This document shows, piece after piece, positions 36,435-46,011 of a stretch of 64,000 nucleotides of DNA (within the stretch, counting starts at the first letter, position 1; each line of letters starts with the position of its first letter). The notes under the pieces are model-generated. The model was not told the origin of the DNA and did no database searches. It saw only the letters and a list, made by a program, of their open reading frames with translations. The stretch is from JASHVB01 sp035523995 (GTDB lineage Bacteria > Pseudomonadota > Alphaproteobacteria > Acetobacterales > Acetobacteraceae), in contig DATKPQ010000153.1 of NCBI GenBank assembly GCA_035523995.1, forward strand, positions 7,176 to 71,175, in the 5' to 3' direction. The translations under genes and the position numbers were made by a program.

Positions 36435-37060
36435 TCTTCGCTGCGCGGCATCTCGCCCAAGGCGAAGAACTTTCCCCCGCTCCAAACGCCGAGCATGCGC
36501 CGACAACCAACCCACTCCGGTACCGCTAGCGCAACAAGTTCATAGTAGACGGGGCGGCTGATCCGCGCCTCGATCCCGAAGACACCTGCTCCGGGCCGCA
36601 CGAAAAGGTATGGCGTCGGCTCGCAGGTGAGCAAGTCATGGGCGACGCGAATCGGATTGTCCGGACCGGCCGTGATTACCTGATCGACATTGGTGCGGAA
36701 CGACAGCACCTGCTGGCGCCCGTCACCGCTCCAATCGAGTTCTACCGCAACAAAAGGCACGTCCTCTACCTCAATGCGCCCACGCTCGGCGGGTGTCTGC
36801 AACCAGAACGAGCCGTCCTCCTCGCGCCGCAACACGCTGGAAAACAGACAGACCAGCTCTTTGCGGTTGATCGGTGTCCCCCGGTAGAGCCAAGTGCCGT
36901 CACGCCGGATCAGGAAGGGCAAATCGCCGCATTCCACGGGCACCCGACGTGACCGCCTCGGTGTCGCATCGGCAAAAGCCAGAGCACTCGCAACCGGTGC
37001 TGACGCCGCTCGCGCGCCCGCAAGCGCGGTGGCCGGGATGCTCGCCCTGCCTTGATTCAC
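36431..37060 (-). CDS. DUF1285 domain protein
   Basis: The 209-residue protein carries the DUF1285 fold: LPFLIRRDGTWLYRGTPINRKELVCLFSSVLRR, VEDVPFVAVELDW, LSFRTNVDQVITAG, PYLFVRPG, and ISRPVYYELVALA. Function is unknown. The first 40 residues are poorly ordered in composition. Downstream genes on the same strand (Nudix, then DUF6111 and cca) make a conserved-looking block. Confidence 0.87.
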   Translation of the reverse strand: MNQGRASIPATALAGARAASAPVASALAFADATPRRSRRVPVECGDLPFLIRRDGTWLYRGTPINRKELVCLFSSVLRREEDGSFWLQTPAERGRIEVEDVPFVAVELDWSGDGRQQVLSFRTNVDQVITAGPDNPIRVAHDLLTCEPTPYLFVRPGAGVFGIEARISRPVYYELVALAVPEWVGCRRMLGVWSGGKFFALGEMPRSEE

Positions 37061-37178
37061 GTCTCCGTCTCCAGTGCTCGCCGTGATTTCTGTGTAACCG
37101 GCGATATAGGTAGCATCCCCCCATCCAAAAAAGAGCCTATATGCCGCGACGGAGCAAAACGGTGAAGGCGAGCGCCGA

Positions 37179-38219
37179 ATGTCGTCTGGTATGGCTACCG
37201 CGCCACTGAGTGCGGCGAATGCGGGAAGTTTTTCCCCGAAGGATCAGGGCACGGCCGTCGCCGATGTGGAGGCGCTCGGTGGCCGCGTTGCGAAGGTGCG
37301 TGCCGCGATCGGGCAGGTTATCTTTGGCCAGGATGACGTGATTGATCAAGTCCTGATCACACTTCTTTCGGGCGGTCACGCACTGCTGGTGGGGGTGCCC
37401 GGGCTTGGAAAGAGTCGGCTGGTGGAAGCCCTGGGCGTCGTGCTGGGACTTGCCACCAAGCGCGTACAGTTCACTCCAGACCTTATGCCCGCCGACATCA
37501 TCGGGTCGGAAGTTCTTGATGAGTCAGAGGGCAAGCGCAGCTTTCGGTTCGTGCCCGGACCAGTGTTCTGCCAATTGCTCATGGCCGACGAGATCAACCG
37601 CGCCAGCCCCCGCACACAATCGGCGCTGTTACAGTCCATGCAGGAGCAGCGGGTCGCCATTAGCGGCGTGGAGCACCGGCTGCCACAACCTTTCCATGTT
37701 CTGGCAACGCAGAATCCGATCGAGCAAGAAGGGACCTACCCGCTGCCTGAGGCTCAGCTCGACCGGTTCCTCTTGGAAGTGCTGGTCAGCTACCCGGATC
37801 TGGCGGCGGAGCGCACCATGCTTCTTGCGACGACAGGTGTGACGAACGCTCTGCCCGGTCAGGCCATGACAGCCGAGGAACTGCTGGCCGCACAGGCATT
37901 GATCAGACGTGTACCGGTGGGGGAAAAGGTCGTGGAGGCGATTCTCGCGCTGGTCCGCGGCGGTAGGCCGGAAACAGCCGAGGACGAGACGGTACGCCGC
38001 CATGTTGCCTGGGGACCGGGACCGCGTGCGGCACAGGCGCTGATGCTGGCATGCCGCGCGCGTGCACTGCTGGCGGGACGGCTTGCGCCGAGCATCGACG
38101 ACGTGGTGGCACTCGCACGTCCGGTATTGCGGCACCGCATGGCGCTGAGTTTCTCGGCCCGTGCCGACGGCGTGCTGTTGGGCGAGGTGATCGATCGGTT
38201 GGTGGCGAGGGCGGCGTGA
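37179..38219 (+). CDS. MoxR-family AAA+ ATPase
   Basis: The 346-residue protein has Walker A GVPGLGKS near residue 71, Walker B LLMADEINRA near 133, sensor ATQNPIEQEGTYPLPEAQLDRF near 175, and a C-terminal lid. MoxR ATPases act as chaperones that assemble or activate complexes with von Willebrand factor A proteins. It heads the block DUF58, BatA/DUF4159 and a large membrane vWA-like protein. An alternative start is Met5. Confidence 0.94.
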   Translation: MSSGMATAPLSAANAGSFSPKDQGTAVADVEALGGRVAKVRAAIGQVIFGQDDVIDQVLITLLSGGHALLVGVPGLGKSRLVEALGVVLGLATKRVQFTPDLMPADIIGSEVLDESEGKRSFRFVPGPVFCQLLMADEINRASPRTQSALLQSMQEQRVAISGVEHRLPQPFHVLATQNPIEQEGTYPLPEAQLDRFLLEVLVSYPDLAAERTMLLATTGVTNALPGQAMTAEELLAAQALIRRVPVGEKVVEAILALVRGGRPETAEDETVRRHVAWGPGPRAAQALMLACRARALLAGRLAPSIDDVVALARPVLRHRMALSFSARADGVLLGEVIDRLVARAA

Positions 38220-38310
38220 CGTCCTGTCGGCCCGATGATCTTCAGCGCAATCGGTTGGCTTGCCTCACGACCCAACCAACATCTCCCGCTATGCAGGAGA
38301 CGTTACGCCG

Positions 38311-39183
38311 ATGATCAGCGCGCGCCGGGCAGAGGCAGTTGGCGCGCGGCTGCCGCCGCTGCTGGTCGCCGCGGAGCGGGTCGCGGCTACGGTGGCGCAA
38401 GGGGTTCACGGTCGTCGGCGCGTCGGCCAGGGCGACAGTTTCTGGCAGTTCCGCCGCTTTGTCACAGGTGACGCGTTTGCCCGCGTCGACTGGCGGCAGT
38501 CCGCCAAATCCGGCCGGCCGGTGCCCGAGGGCTGGTTCATTCGCGAAACCGAGTGGGAGGCAGCGCAAACCGTTTGCCTGTGGCGCGACGTGTCTCCCTC
38601 GATGTGCTGGCACTCGCGCGGCATGGCCATCGAGAAGCGCGAACGCGCCGACTTGCTCTTGCTCGCACTCGCATCTCTGTTGCTGCGCGGCGGCGAGCGA
38701 GTCTTGCTGATGCGCGAAGGTGCGCGGCCCGTCTCAGGCCGTGGCGGCCTGGATCGTCTGGCGCAGGACCTCGCCGGATCACCCGTCAATAATGCAGGCC
38801 TGCCTCCGCATATGCCTCTGCCGCGCCACGCAAGCGTGGTCCTGTTTGGCGATTTCCTTTCCCCACTGCCAGAAATTCAGACGGTTGTTGGACTGTTATC
38901 GGCGCTCCCAGTCACGGGATACCTGTTGCAAATCCTCGACCCGGCCGAGGCATTGCTGCCCTATGCCGGCCGCATCCGTTTTCGCGGCCTGGAACGCGAG
39001 GTAGATACCCTGATCCCTCGCGTGGAAAATGTGCGCGACGAATATGCCCGCCGCCTCAAGGCGCAGCAGGACGGCCTGACGTCCATCTGTGCCGCGGCTG
39101 GTTTCGGCTTCGGGGTCCATCGTACCGACCATCCCCCCGAATCCGCGTTGTTGACCCTCTACACAGCTTTGGGCGTGCGGTAG
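38311..39183 (+). CDS. DUF58 domain protein
   Basis: The 290-residue protein has the DUF58 signature (VGQGDSFWQFRRFVTGD, ARVDWRQSAKSG, and ETEWEAAQTVCLWRDVSPSM), a vWA-like domain with a modified metal site, and a C-terminal DUF58 tail. The ATG at 38311 follows a GGAG site 13 bases upstream. It is the usual partner of MoxR. Confidence 0.9.
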   Translation: MISARRAEAVGARLPPLLVAAERVAATVAQGVHGRRRVGQGDSFWQFRRFVTGDAFARVDWRQSAKSGRPVPEGWFIRETEWEAAQTVCLWRDVSPSMCWHSRGMAIEKRERADLLLLALASLLLRGGERVLLMREGARPVSGRGGLDRLAQDLAGSPVNNAGLPPHMPLPRHASVVLFGDFLSPLPEIQTVVGLLSALPVTGYLLQILDPAEALLPYAGRIRFRGLEREVDTLIPRVENVRDEYARRLKAQQDGLTSICAAAGFGFGVHRTDHPPESALLTLYTALGVR

Positions 39184-39211
39184 CCGGGATGCCTGCGCTA
39201 GGATCATCGGA

Positions 39212-41905
39212 ATGATCTTCGCCTCTCCGTGGATCCTGCTGGCTTTGGCGGGATTGCCGCTGCTGTGGTGGCTGTTGCGCGTCACCCCACCGGCTCCGCG
39301 CAGCGAGACGTTTCCCGCTATCCGCCTGCTGCTCGGGTTGCACGCGACGGAAGAGACGCCGGCCCGGACACCGTGGTGGCTGCTGGCTCTACGCCTGCTT
39401 GCTGCGTCGCTGGTGATTGTCGCATTGGCGCGCCCGGTTCTCGACGCCGGCTCACAGTTCGCAGGCACGGGGCCCGTGTTGCTGGTCGTGGATAACGGGT
39501 GGGCATCGGCCCCGGACTGGCCGAAACGCATGGAGGCGGCAAACACCATGCTGGACCGCGTCGCGCGTGCGGGACGCAAAGCTGCATTGCTCGCAACTGC
39601 GCCAGATGAAAACGGGCTTCCACCCCGCATCTCGGCTGTGATGCCAGTGGCTGATTTACGTGCCCGCCTGGCAGCGCTGCATCCGCAGCCGTGGCCCGCG
39701 GATCACGCTAGTGCGGCAGCAGCCCTGACGGACTGGGAGCAAACAGGCGGCGCCGCGGTTTACCTGGCTGACGGCCTGACCGATGGTCCTGATTTCCACC
39801 GATTTGCGACTGCGCTTCGTGCTGTCGGCCCGGTCACGGAAGTCTGCTGTGGTACCATGCCTGCGCGCCTGCTTTTGCCACCGGACAGCCAGGCGGACCG
39901 CTTGGTTGCCCGGTTGGCACAAACGCCACAGCTTGGCGCCACAAAAGCCGTGGTGCTCGCGCAGACCGGCGACGGGCGTACGCTCGCGCGCAGCACGATC
40001 GATATCCCAGCAGGTGCCACGACCGGCGCCGCCGCGATCATGCTACCGCCCGAACTGCGTAATCAGTTGGCCCGGCTGGTGGTCGAGGGGCCGCCTTCCG
40101 CTGGTTCGACGGTGTTGCTTGATGAGCGTTGGCGCCGCCGCCCGGTCGGCCTGGTTGCCGGCAACGATGCCAATGCGAATATCCCCTTCTCGGGTCCCTT
40201 GTTTTTTCTGCACCGGGCGCTTGCGCCTTACACCGAGTTGCGCGAGGGGCCGATCGCCACGCTGCTGCAGCGCGATCTGTCGGTGTTGATACTGGCGGAC
40301 GATCCTCTGCCCGCCGGTGCAGATCGTGACGCGGTGACGCGCTGGGTGGAAAAAGGCGGGCTCTTGATCCGATTCGCCGGACCTCGCACAGCAGAACAAC
40401 CGATCGGAGAGACCGATCCGCTGATGCCGGTGAAATTGCTGAGCGGTGACCGGCAGTTGGGCGGCGCCATGTCCTGGAGCAAACCTGCCGGACTGGCCCC
40501 GTTTCCATCCAACTCGCCATTCGCGGGGATGCCGGTGCCGGCCGAGGTCACAGTGACTCGCCAGGTTTTAGCCGAGCCGAGTGTAGACCTGTCCGCCCAT
40601 ACCTGGGCCACTTTGGCAGATGGCACGCCACTGGTGACCGAGGCGACCAAGGGTGCGGGCCGCATTGTGCTGTTCCACGTCACCGCCAATCCCGATTGGT
40701 CCAACCTGCCGCTTTCCGGGCTTTACGTAAATATGCTGCGCCGGCTGGTGGCGCTGTCGGCGGGTGTTGCCACCCCCGCGGGACACGCCATCCTGGCCCC
40801 GGCGCAGACCCTGGACGGTTTTGGCTTGCTGGGCACGCCGCCGCCGGCGGCAGCCGGACTTGCCGCTGACGCTTTCAGCGACACGCCCGCCTCGCCGCAT
40901 CATCCGCCCGGACTATACGGGGCGGAGAACGAGCGCCGAGCACTGAATCTTGGTGCTGCCACGCCGGCACCCGAGGCAGCACCAATGGTGCCCGGCGCAC
41001 GCATCGAACAACTGGCAACGACGGTTCCGGAGCGAGCGCTGGGACCGCCCCTGCTCGCGTTGGCTGTGCTGTTGCTGGCCGTGGATCTACTGGTCGCCCT
41101 GGGACTGCGCGGGCTGCTGACATGGCGGACGGCCGCGGCGGCAATTCTGGTCATGGCGACGATTGGCGTTGGCAATGCGCACGCGCAACCTCTGGAGAAG
41201 GGGATCTTCCCGGCGCTCGCGACTCGGCTCGGCTACATCGTCACCGGCGATCAGCAGATGGATGCGATCTCCAAAGCCGGTCTGGAGGGGCTGTCGGAGT
41301 ACGTCAACAGCCGCACCGCGGCGACTCTGGTGGAACCCGATCCGGTCGTGCCCGGGAAAACCGACCTCAGCTTCTATCCTCTGTTGTATTGGCCAATCAC
41401 CGCGGACGCGCAGCCGTTATCGCCGGAAGCCGCAGCGGCACTGAACAACTATATGAGCCGGGGCGGAATTATATTGATAGATACTCGCGATTCTGGTTCC
41501 GGTGAGGGTTTCGCTCCCGGCACGGGAACGGCCTTGCGCCGTGTCGCCAAAGGGTTGGTGATACCGCCGCTGGCACCTCTGACAACCGATCATGTGCTGG
41601 CGCGCGCGTTCTATCTGCTGCAGGACTTTCCCGGGCGTTATACCGGCTCTACCGTGTGGGTGCAGCGCGGACAGGATCTCACCAACGACAGCGTCAGCCC
41701 TGTGGTCATCGGGGGCAATGACTGGGCAGCAGCCTGGGCTGTCGATGCGGATGGGCGGAACCCGTACGCGGTGATCCCCGGCGGGGCACGGCAGCGCACG
41801 ATGGCCTACCGTTTCGGCGTCAATCTTGTGATGTACGCACTAACCGGGAACTACAAGGGTGACCAGCTTCAGTTGCCGGCAATCCTGGAACGGCTGGGAC
41901 AGTGA
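39212..41905 (+). CDS. BatA/DUF4159 membrane protein
   Basis: The 897-residue protein begins with the BatA-like pair of membrane helices (PWILLALAGLPLLWWLLRV and WWLLALRLLAASLVIVALARPV) and a vWA-like domain (GTGPVLLVVDNGWASA). Two more hydrophobic segments lie near residues 610-655. The last 235 residues are a DUF4159 domain (RLGYIVTGDQQMDAISKAGLEGL, GGIILIDTRDSG, AYRFGVNLVMYALTGNYK). It probably works in the cell envelope with the MoxR ATPase. Confidence 0.9.
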   Translation: MIFASPWILLALAGLPLLWWLLRVTPPAPRSETFPAIRLLLGLHATEETPARTPWWLLALRLLAASLVIVALARPVLDAGSQFAGTGPVLLVVDNGWASAPDWPKRMEAANTMLDRVARAGRKAALLATAPDENGLPPRISAVMPVADLRARLAALHPQPWPADHASAAAALTDWEQTGGAAVYLADGLTDGPDFHRFATALRAVGPVTEVCCGTMPARLLLPPDSQADRLVARLAQTPQLGATKAVVLAQTGDGRTLARSTIDIPAGATTGAAAIMLPPELRNQLARLVVEGPPSAGSTVLLDERWRRRPVGLVAGNDANANIPFSGPLFFLHRALAPYTELREGPIATLLQRDLSVLILADDPLPAGADRDAVTRWVEKGGLLIRFAGPRTAEQPIGETDPLMPVKLLSGDRQLGGAMSWSKPAGLAPFPSNSPFAGMPVPAEVTVTRQVLAEPSVDLSAHTWATLADGTPLVTEATKGAGRIVLFHVTANPDWSNLPLSGLYVNMLRRLVALSAGVATPAGHAILAPAQTLDGFGLLGTPPPAAAGLAADAFSDTPASPHHPPGLYGAENERRALNLGAATPAPEAAPMVPGARIEQLATTVPERALGPPLLALAVLLLAVDLLVALGLRGLLTWRTAAAAILVMATIGVGNAHAQPLEKGIFPALATRLGYIVTGDQQMDAISKAGLEGLSEYVNSRTAATLVEPDPVVPGKTDLSFYPLLYWPITADAQPLSPEAAAALNNYMSRGGIILIDTRDSGSGEGFAPGTGTALRRVAKGLVIPPLAPLTTDHVLARAFYLLQDFPGRYTGSTVWVQRGQDLTNDSVSPVVIGGNDWAAAWAVDADGRNPYAVIPGGARQRTMAYRFGVNLVMYALTGNYKGDQLQLPAILERLGQ

Positions 41906-42010
41906 TTCTGATGAATCGCAAAGCACCAAGCGCAACGTGCCCTGTCGCTTGTCGCCATTTGTCGAACAATGGTCCGTCGCTGCCGGTCGCATGCCAGCGT
42001 AGGAATTCGG

Positions 42011-44104
42011 ATGCATCCTGAGCAAGCCATCGCCGCGCTACGTTTCGATCCGCTGATCCCGCTATGGGCGATCGTCTTGCTCGGCGGGGTCGCCGCGATC
42101 ATCGTCGGCATGGCGGCATTCCGGCGCGCCCGCGGCACCGTCCTGCGTCTCGCTGCCTTCGCCGTACTCCTCTTGTGGCTCGCCGGCCCGCGCCTGGTAC
42201 AGGAAACGCGCGAGACCTTGCCGGATATCGGCCTGCTGGTGGTCGATAACTCCGCGTCCATGCAGGTCGGCGACCGCGCGGCGCTGGCAGAAAAGGCACG
42301 CGCTGACATCACCGCTCAGGCAGCGACATTTCCGGACCTCGAGCTTCGTACCGTTAACGTACCAGAGCAAGGCGATTCCGGTACACGCCTGTTCAGTGCG
42401 ATCAACCAGGCGCTGGCGGATGTTCCGCGCTCGCGCCTGGCGGGTACGATCACTATCACCGATGGCGAAATTCACGATGTTCCCAAGACGCCGCCCGGGG
42501 GTGAGCCGCTGAATGTGCTGATCCCGGCAAAAGGCGAGGAAACCGACCGCAGCCTGCGCGTGATTGAGGCACCGACCTATGGCGTGGTCGGCAAATCGGT
42601 CACGCTGCGTGTGGCGGTCGAGGATTACGGCGTCGCACATCCCGGCACCGCCAACCTGACGATCCGGCGTGATGGTGATCCGCCGCGGGTCGAGAACGTA
42701 CCCGTCGGCGTGCCGCAATCGATCGAGGTTCCTATCACCCGCGCCGGCCCCACGGTTATGGAGTTCTCGGCTGACAAGCTGCCGGGTGAAGCATCAACGC
42801 TGAACAATCGGGCCGTAGTAGAAATAAATGGCGTGCGTGACCGGCTGCGCGTACTGCTGATTTCCGGCGAACCGAATCCTGGCGAGCGCGCCTGGCGTCG
42901 GCTGTTGAAATCCGATCCGTCAGTGGATCTTGTGCACTTCACCATTTTGCGGCCGCCAGAGAAGGACGACCTGACGCCGTTGAATGAACTCTCCCTGATC
43001 GCATTTCCAGTGCGCGAATTGTTCCTGGATAAGATCAACGAATTCGACCTGATCATTTTCGATCGCTTTCAGAACCGCGGCCTGTTGCCGCTGCCCTATC
43101 TTGCGAACATCGCCGACCGCGTGCGGGACGGCGGGGCGCTGCTGATGTCGGTGGGGCCGGAGTTTTCCGGGCCGGCGAGCCTGGCTGCAACGCCGCTGGG
43201 TTCTGTGCTGCCCGCCGCGCCAGCCCCATTCGATGCGGTGGTGGACGGGCGATTCCGGCCTCGCGTCACGGCGCTCGGCGAGCGGCATCCGGTGACCGAG
43301 GGCCTTGCAGGCGGGAATCCGCCCGGCAACCCAAGCGCCTCGCCGACCTGGGGCCCCTGGTACCGCCACGTCAACCCGACCGACGTCAATGGCGAGGTGC
43401 TGATGCGAACGCCGGATGGCGCGCCGCTGCTGATCCTCAACAGGGTCGGAAAGGGGCGAACGGCGATGCTGCTTTCGGACCAGATCTGGCTGTGGTCGCG
43501 TGGCCACGATGGCGGCGGACCACAGGCGGAATTGCTGCGGCGCGTCGCACACTGGCTGATGAAGGAGCCAGCGCTGGACGGGAATGCGTTGACGGCGCAG
43601 GTGGCAAATGGCCGGTTGACGATCGAGCAACGCTCCACCGCCCCGACCCCACCGACTGAGGTGACGGTGACCGACCCGGATGGGAAAACCCAGACGTTGC
43701 ACCTAACCCCGACCAACCCTGGCCGAGCCACCGTTACCGTGGCGGCAGGGACGCCAGGTGTGTGGCAGGCTACCGATGGAGAACATACGGCCTATGCGGC
43801 GGCCGGCGCTGCAAACCCGCTGGAAATCGCCGATCTTCGCGCCACTGCGTCACTGGTTGGCCCCCTGGCGCGAAAATCCGGCGGGGGCGTTCACTGGCTG
43901 GGTACTGCCGCCCATCCGGACGTGCCGGACCTGCGCCGCACCGAGCCTGATCGCGATGCTTCGGGCAGTTCCTGGATCGGATTGGAACGGCGTCACGACC
44001 ATCTGGTAACCGGCATTGCAGCGCTGGCGCTGTTGCCGTCATGGATCGCATTGCCGCTGATGCTGGGCTTTATGGTGGGGGCCTGGCGGCAAGAGGGGAC
44101 TTAG
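42011..44104 (+). CDS. Large membrane protein with vWA-like and glutamine-amidotransferase-like domains
   Basis: The 697-residue protein has N-terminal helices (WAIVLLGGVAAIIVGMAAF and LRLAAFAVLLLWLAGP), a vWA-like segment with LLVVDNSASMQVGD and a DGEIHDV loop, Ig-like repeats, and a domain around 280-540 with FDLIIFDRFQNRG and GRTAMLLSDQIWLWSRGHDGG that resembles an inactive class I glutamine amidotransferase. A final helix lies at the C-terminus. The ATG at 42011 follows AGGAATTCGG. It ends the MoxR block. Confidence 0.85.
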   Translation: MHPEQAIAALRFDPLIPLWAIVLLGGVAAIIVGMAAFRRARGTVLRLAAFAVLLLWLAGPRLVQETRETLPDIGLLVVDNSASMQVGDRAALAEKARADITAQAATFPDLELRTVNVPEQGDSGTRLFSAINQALADVPRSRLAGTITITDGEIHDVPKTPPGGEPLNVLIPAKGEETDRSLRVIEAPTYGVVGKSVTLRVAVEDYGVAHPGTANLTIRRDGDPPRVENVPVGVPQSIEVPITRAGPTVMEFSADKLPGEASTLNNRAVVEINGVRDRLRVLLISGEPNPGERAWRRLLKSDPSVDLVHFTILRPPEKDDLTPLNELSLIAFPVRELFLDKINEFDLIIFDRFQNRGLLPLPYLANIADRVRDGGALLMSVGPEFSGPASLAATPLGSVLPAAPAPFDAVVDGRFRPRVTALGERHPVTEGLAGGNPPGNPSASPTWGPWYRHVNPTDVNGEVLMRTPDGAPLLILNRVGKGRTAMLLSDQIWLWSRGHDGGGPQAELLRRVAHWLMKEPALDGNALTAQVANGRLTIEQRSTAPTPPTEVTVTDPDGKTQTLHLTPTNPGRATVTVAAGTPGVWQATDGEHTAYAAAGAANPLEIADLRATASLVGPLARKSGGGVHWLGTAAHPDVPDLRRTEPDRDASGSSWIGLERRHDHLVTGIAALALLPSWIALPLMLGFMVGAWRQEGT

Positions 44105-44206
44105 GCTTGCAACTTTCTCCGCTTTGCAGGCGATATTGGATCGCCACATTTACTCCGTAACAGCTCTGAGATAATCAGATTCCACCTATCTCGACCGGGG
44201 GAAATC

Positions 44207-44419
44207 ATGTCCGGAAACAGTAACGAACACCGGCCGGTTCGGGCCGTGGTTTGGGTACGGCTGCTGCTCATCCTGCCGTTCATCGCGATGCTGTGGGTTT
44301 CGTCCTACGACAGCGCAACGCCGCTGTGGGGAGGGATACCGTTCTTCTATTGGTACCAGCTTCTCTGGGTGATCGTCGGCGCCGTGATCATCAGTTTCGT
44401 CTACCTGGTGGAGCGCTGA
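44207..44419 (+). CDS. DUF3311 small membrane protein
   Basis: The 70-residue protein has two membrane helices (VRLLLILPFIAMLWVSSY and YQLLWVIVGAVIISFVYLV) and the family's PLWGGIPFFYWYQL loop. It is almost always found directly before a sodium:solute symporter, as here with a 4-base gap, and is thought to be an accessory subunit. Confidence 0.88.
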   Translation: MSGNSNEHRPVRAVVWVRLLLILPFIAMLWVSSYDSATPLWGGIPFFYWYQLLWVIVGAVIISFVYLVER

Positions 44420-44423
44420 TTCG

Positions 44424-45956
44424 ATGAACTGGACCGCGCTGACCGTCTTCATCGTACTGTTCTTGTTCATCACCTGGCTGGGCTTTTTTGCTGCGCGTTG
44501 GCGCAAAGGTGACCTTGACCTTCTGCATGAGTGGGGACTGGGTGGGCGCCGCTTCGGCACGTTCGTGACCTGGTTCCTGATCGGCGGCGACCTTTATACC
44601 GCCTATACGTTTGTCGCAGTTCCCGCACTGATGTTCGGCGCCGGCGCGCTGGGCTTCTTCGCGGTCCCCTATACCATCATGGTCTATCCGATTTTGTATA
44701 TTGTGTTCCCGCGCCTGTGGTCGGTGGCGCACAAGCACGGTTATGTGACATCTGCCGATTTTGTGCGCGGCCGATACGGTAACCGGTGGCTGGCGCTGGC
44801 GATCGCCTTCACCGGCATCCTCGCGACGATGCCCTATATCGCGTTGCAGCTTGTCGGCATTCAGGTGGTGATTGGCGCTATGGGCGTGGGGACCTCCGGG
44901 TTCTCCGGCGACCTGCCGCTGATCCTTGCCTTCATTATCCTGGCTGCGTTCACCTATACTTCCGGCCTGCGTGCACCGGCAATGATTGCAGTGGTGAAGG
45001 ATCTGCTGATCTATATCACGGTGTTTGCCGCCATCATCGCCGTGCCAATCCATTTGGGTGGCTATGACAAGGTGTTCGCCGCCATCCCGGCACCGAAGCT
45101 GCTGCTGGCGCATCCACCCGCTGGCACTTATGGCTCGTTCAGTGCTTATGCGACGCTGGCCCTGGGCTCGGCCTTCGCCCTGTTCCTGTACCCGCACTCC
45201 ATCACCGGTATCCTGAGTTCGTCCAGTGCGCGCGTGGTGCGGCGCAACGCGGCGATGCTGCCGGCGTACTCGCTGATGCTGGGATTGCTTGCGTTGGTCG
45301 GCTTTATGGCAATCGCGATCGGTGTGCAGAAGATGCCGGAGTTCGCCAGCGGTTTTGCCAACTACAAGGCCAATTTCGCCGTGCCGTCGCTGTTCCTGGC
45401 GCTGTTCCCGAGCTGGTTCGTCGGTGTGGCGTTCGCCGCGATCGCGATCGGTGCGCTGGTGCCTGCGGCAATCATGTCAATCGCCACCGCCAACACATTC
45501 ACCCGCAATATTTATCGCGAGTTCCTGCGCCCCGCCTGCACAGACGCACAAGAGAGCCAAACGGCGAAGATTGTCTCTCTGGTGATCAAGGCAGGCGCGC
45601 TAATATTCATTTTCGCGCTGCCGCTGCAATACGCTTTGTGGCTGCAATTGCTCGGCGGCGTATGGATCATCCAGACGGCCCCCGCCGTCGTGTTGGGCCT
45701 TTATACGCGCTTCTTCAACGGATGGGCGCTGCTGGCGGGTTGGGTCGCCGGATTCGGGCTGGGCACCTGGATGGTCGCGAGCAACAATTTCACGCCGGTC
45801 TATCCGCTCAAGATCTTCGGCGAAGGGTTTCCGTGCTACGTCGCGCTGGCCTCACTGGTGGTGAATATTGGCGTGGCATGGGTTCTATCGCTTTACCTCA
45901 ACCGCGTCGCGTCTGATCGGGATCAGGACGTGACCGCAGCCGAGGATTACGCGTAG
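44424..45956 (+). CDS. mctP: Sodium:solute symporter, MctP-type monocarboxylate permease
   Basis: The 510-residue inner-membrane protein has about 13 hydrophobic segments. Family marks are FAARWRKGDLDLLHEWGLGGRRFG, FLIGGDLYTAYTFVAVPAL, SADFVRGRYGNRWLALAIA, and LFLYPHSITGILSSSSARVVRRNAAMLPAYS. It should import lactate, pyruvate or related monocarboxylates. DUF3311 precedes it; a run of catabolic genes follows, so the island may use the imported acid. Confidence 0.9.
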   Translation: MNWTALTVFIVLFLFITWLGFFAARWRKGDLDLLHEWGLGGRRFGTFVTWFLIGGDLYTAYTFVAVPALMFGAGALGFFAVPYTIMVYPILYIVFPRLWSVAHKHGYVTSADFVRGRYGNRWLALAIAFTGILATMPYIALQLVGIQVVIGAMGVGTSGFSGDLPLILAFIILAAFTYTSGLRAPAMIAVVKDLLIYITVFAAIIAVPIHLGGYDKVFAAIPAPKLLLAHPPAGTYGSFSAYATLALGSAFALFLYPHSITGILSSSSARVVRRNAAMLPAYSLMLGLLALVGFMAIAIGVQKMPEFASGFANYKANFAVPSLFLALFPSWFVGVAFAAIAIGALVPAAIMSIATANTFTRNIYREFLRPACTDAQESQTAKIVSLVIKAGALIFIFALPLQYALWLQLLGGVWIIQTAPAVVLGLYTRFFNGWALLAGWVAGFGLGTWMVASNNFTPVYPLKIFGEGFPCYVALASLVVNIGVAWVLSLYLNRVASDRDQDVTAAEDYA

Positions 45957-46011
45957 CCGTCGAGCCACAGGAACTCACTCATCCCCTCCCGTCAGGCGAG
46001 GTTCGGTTGTT

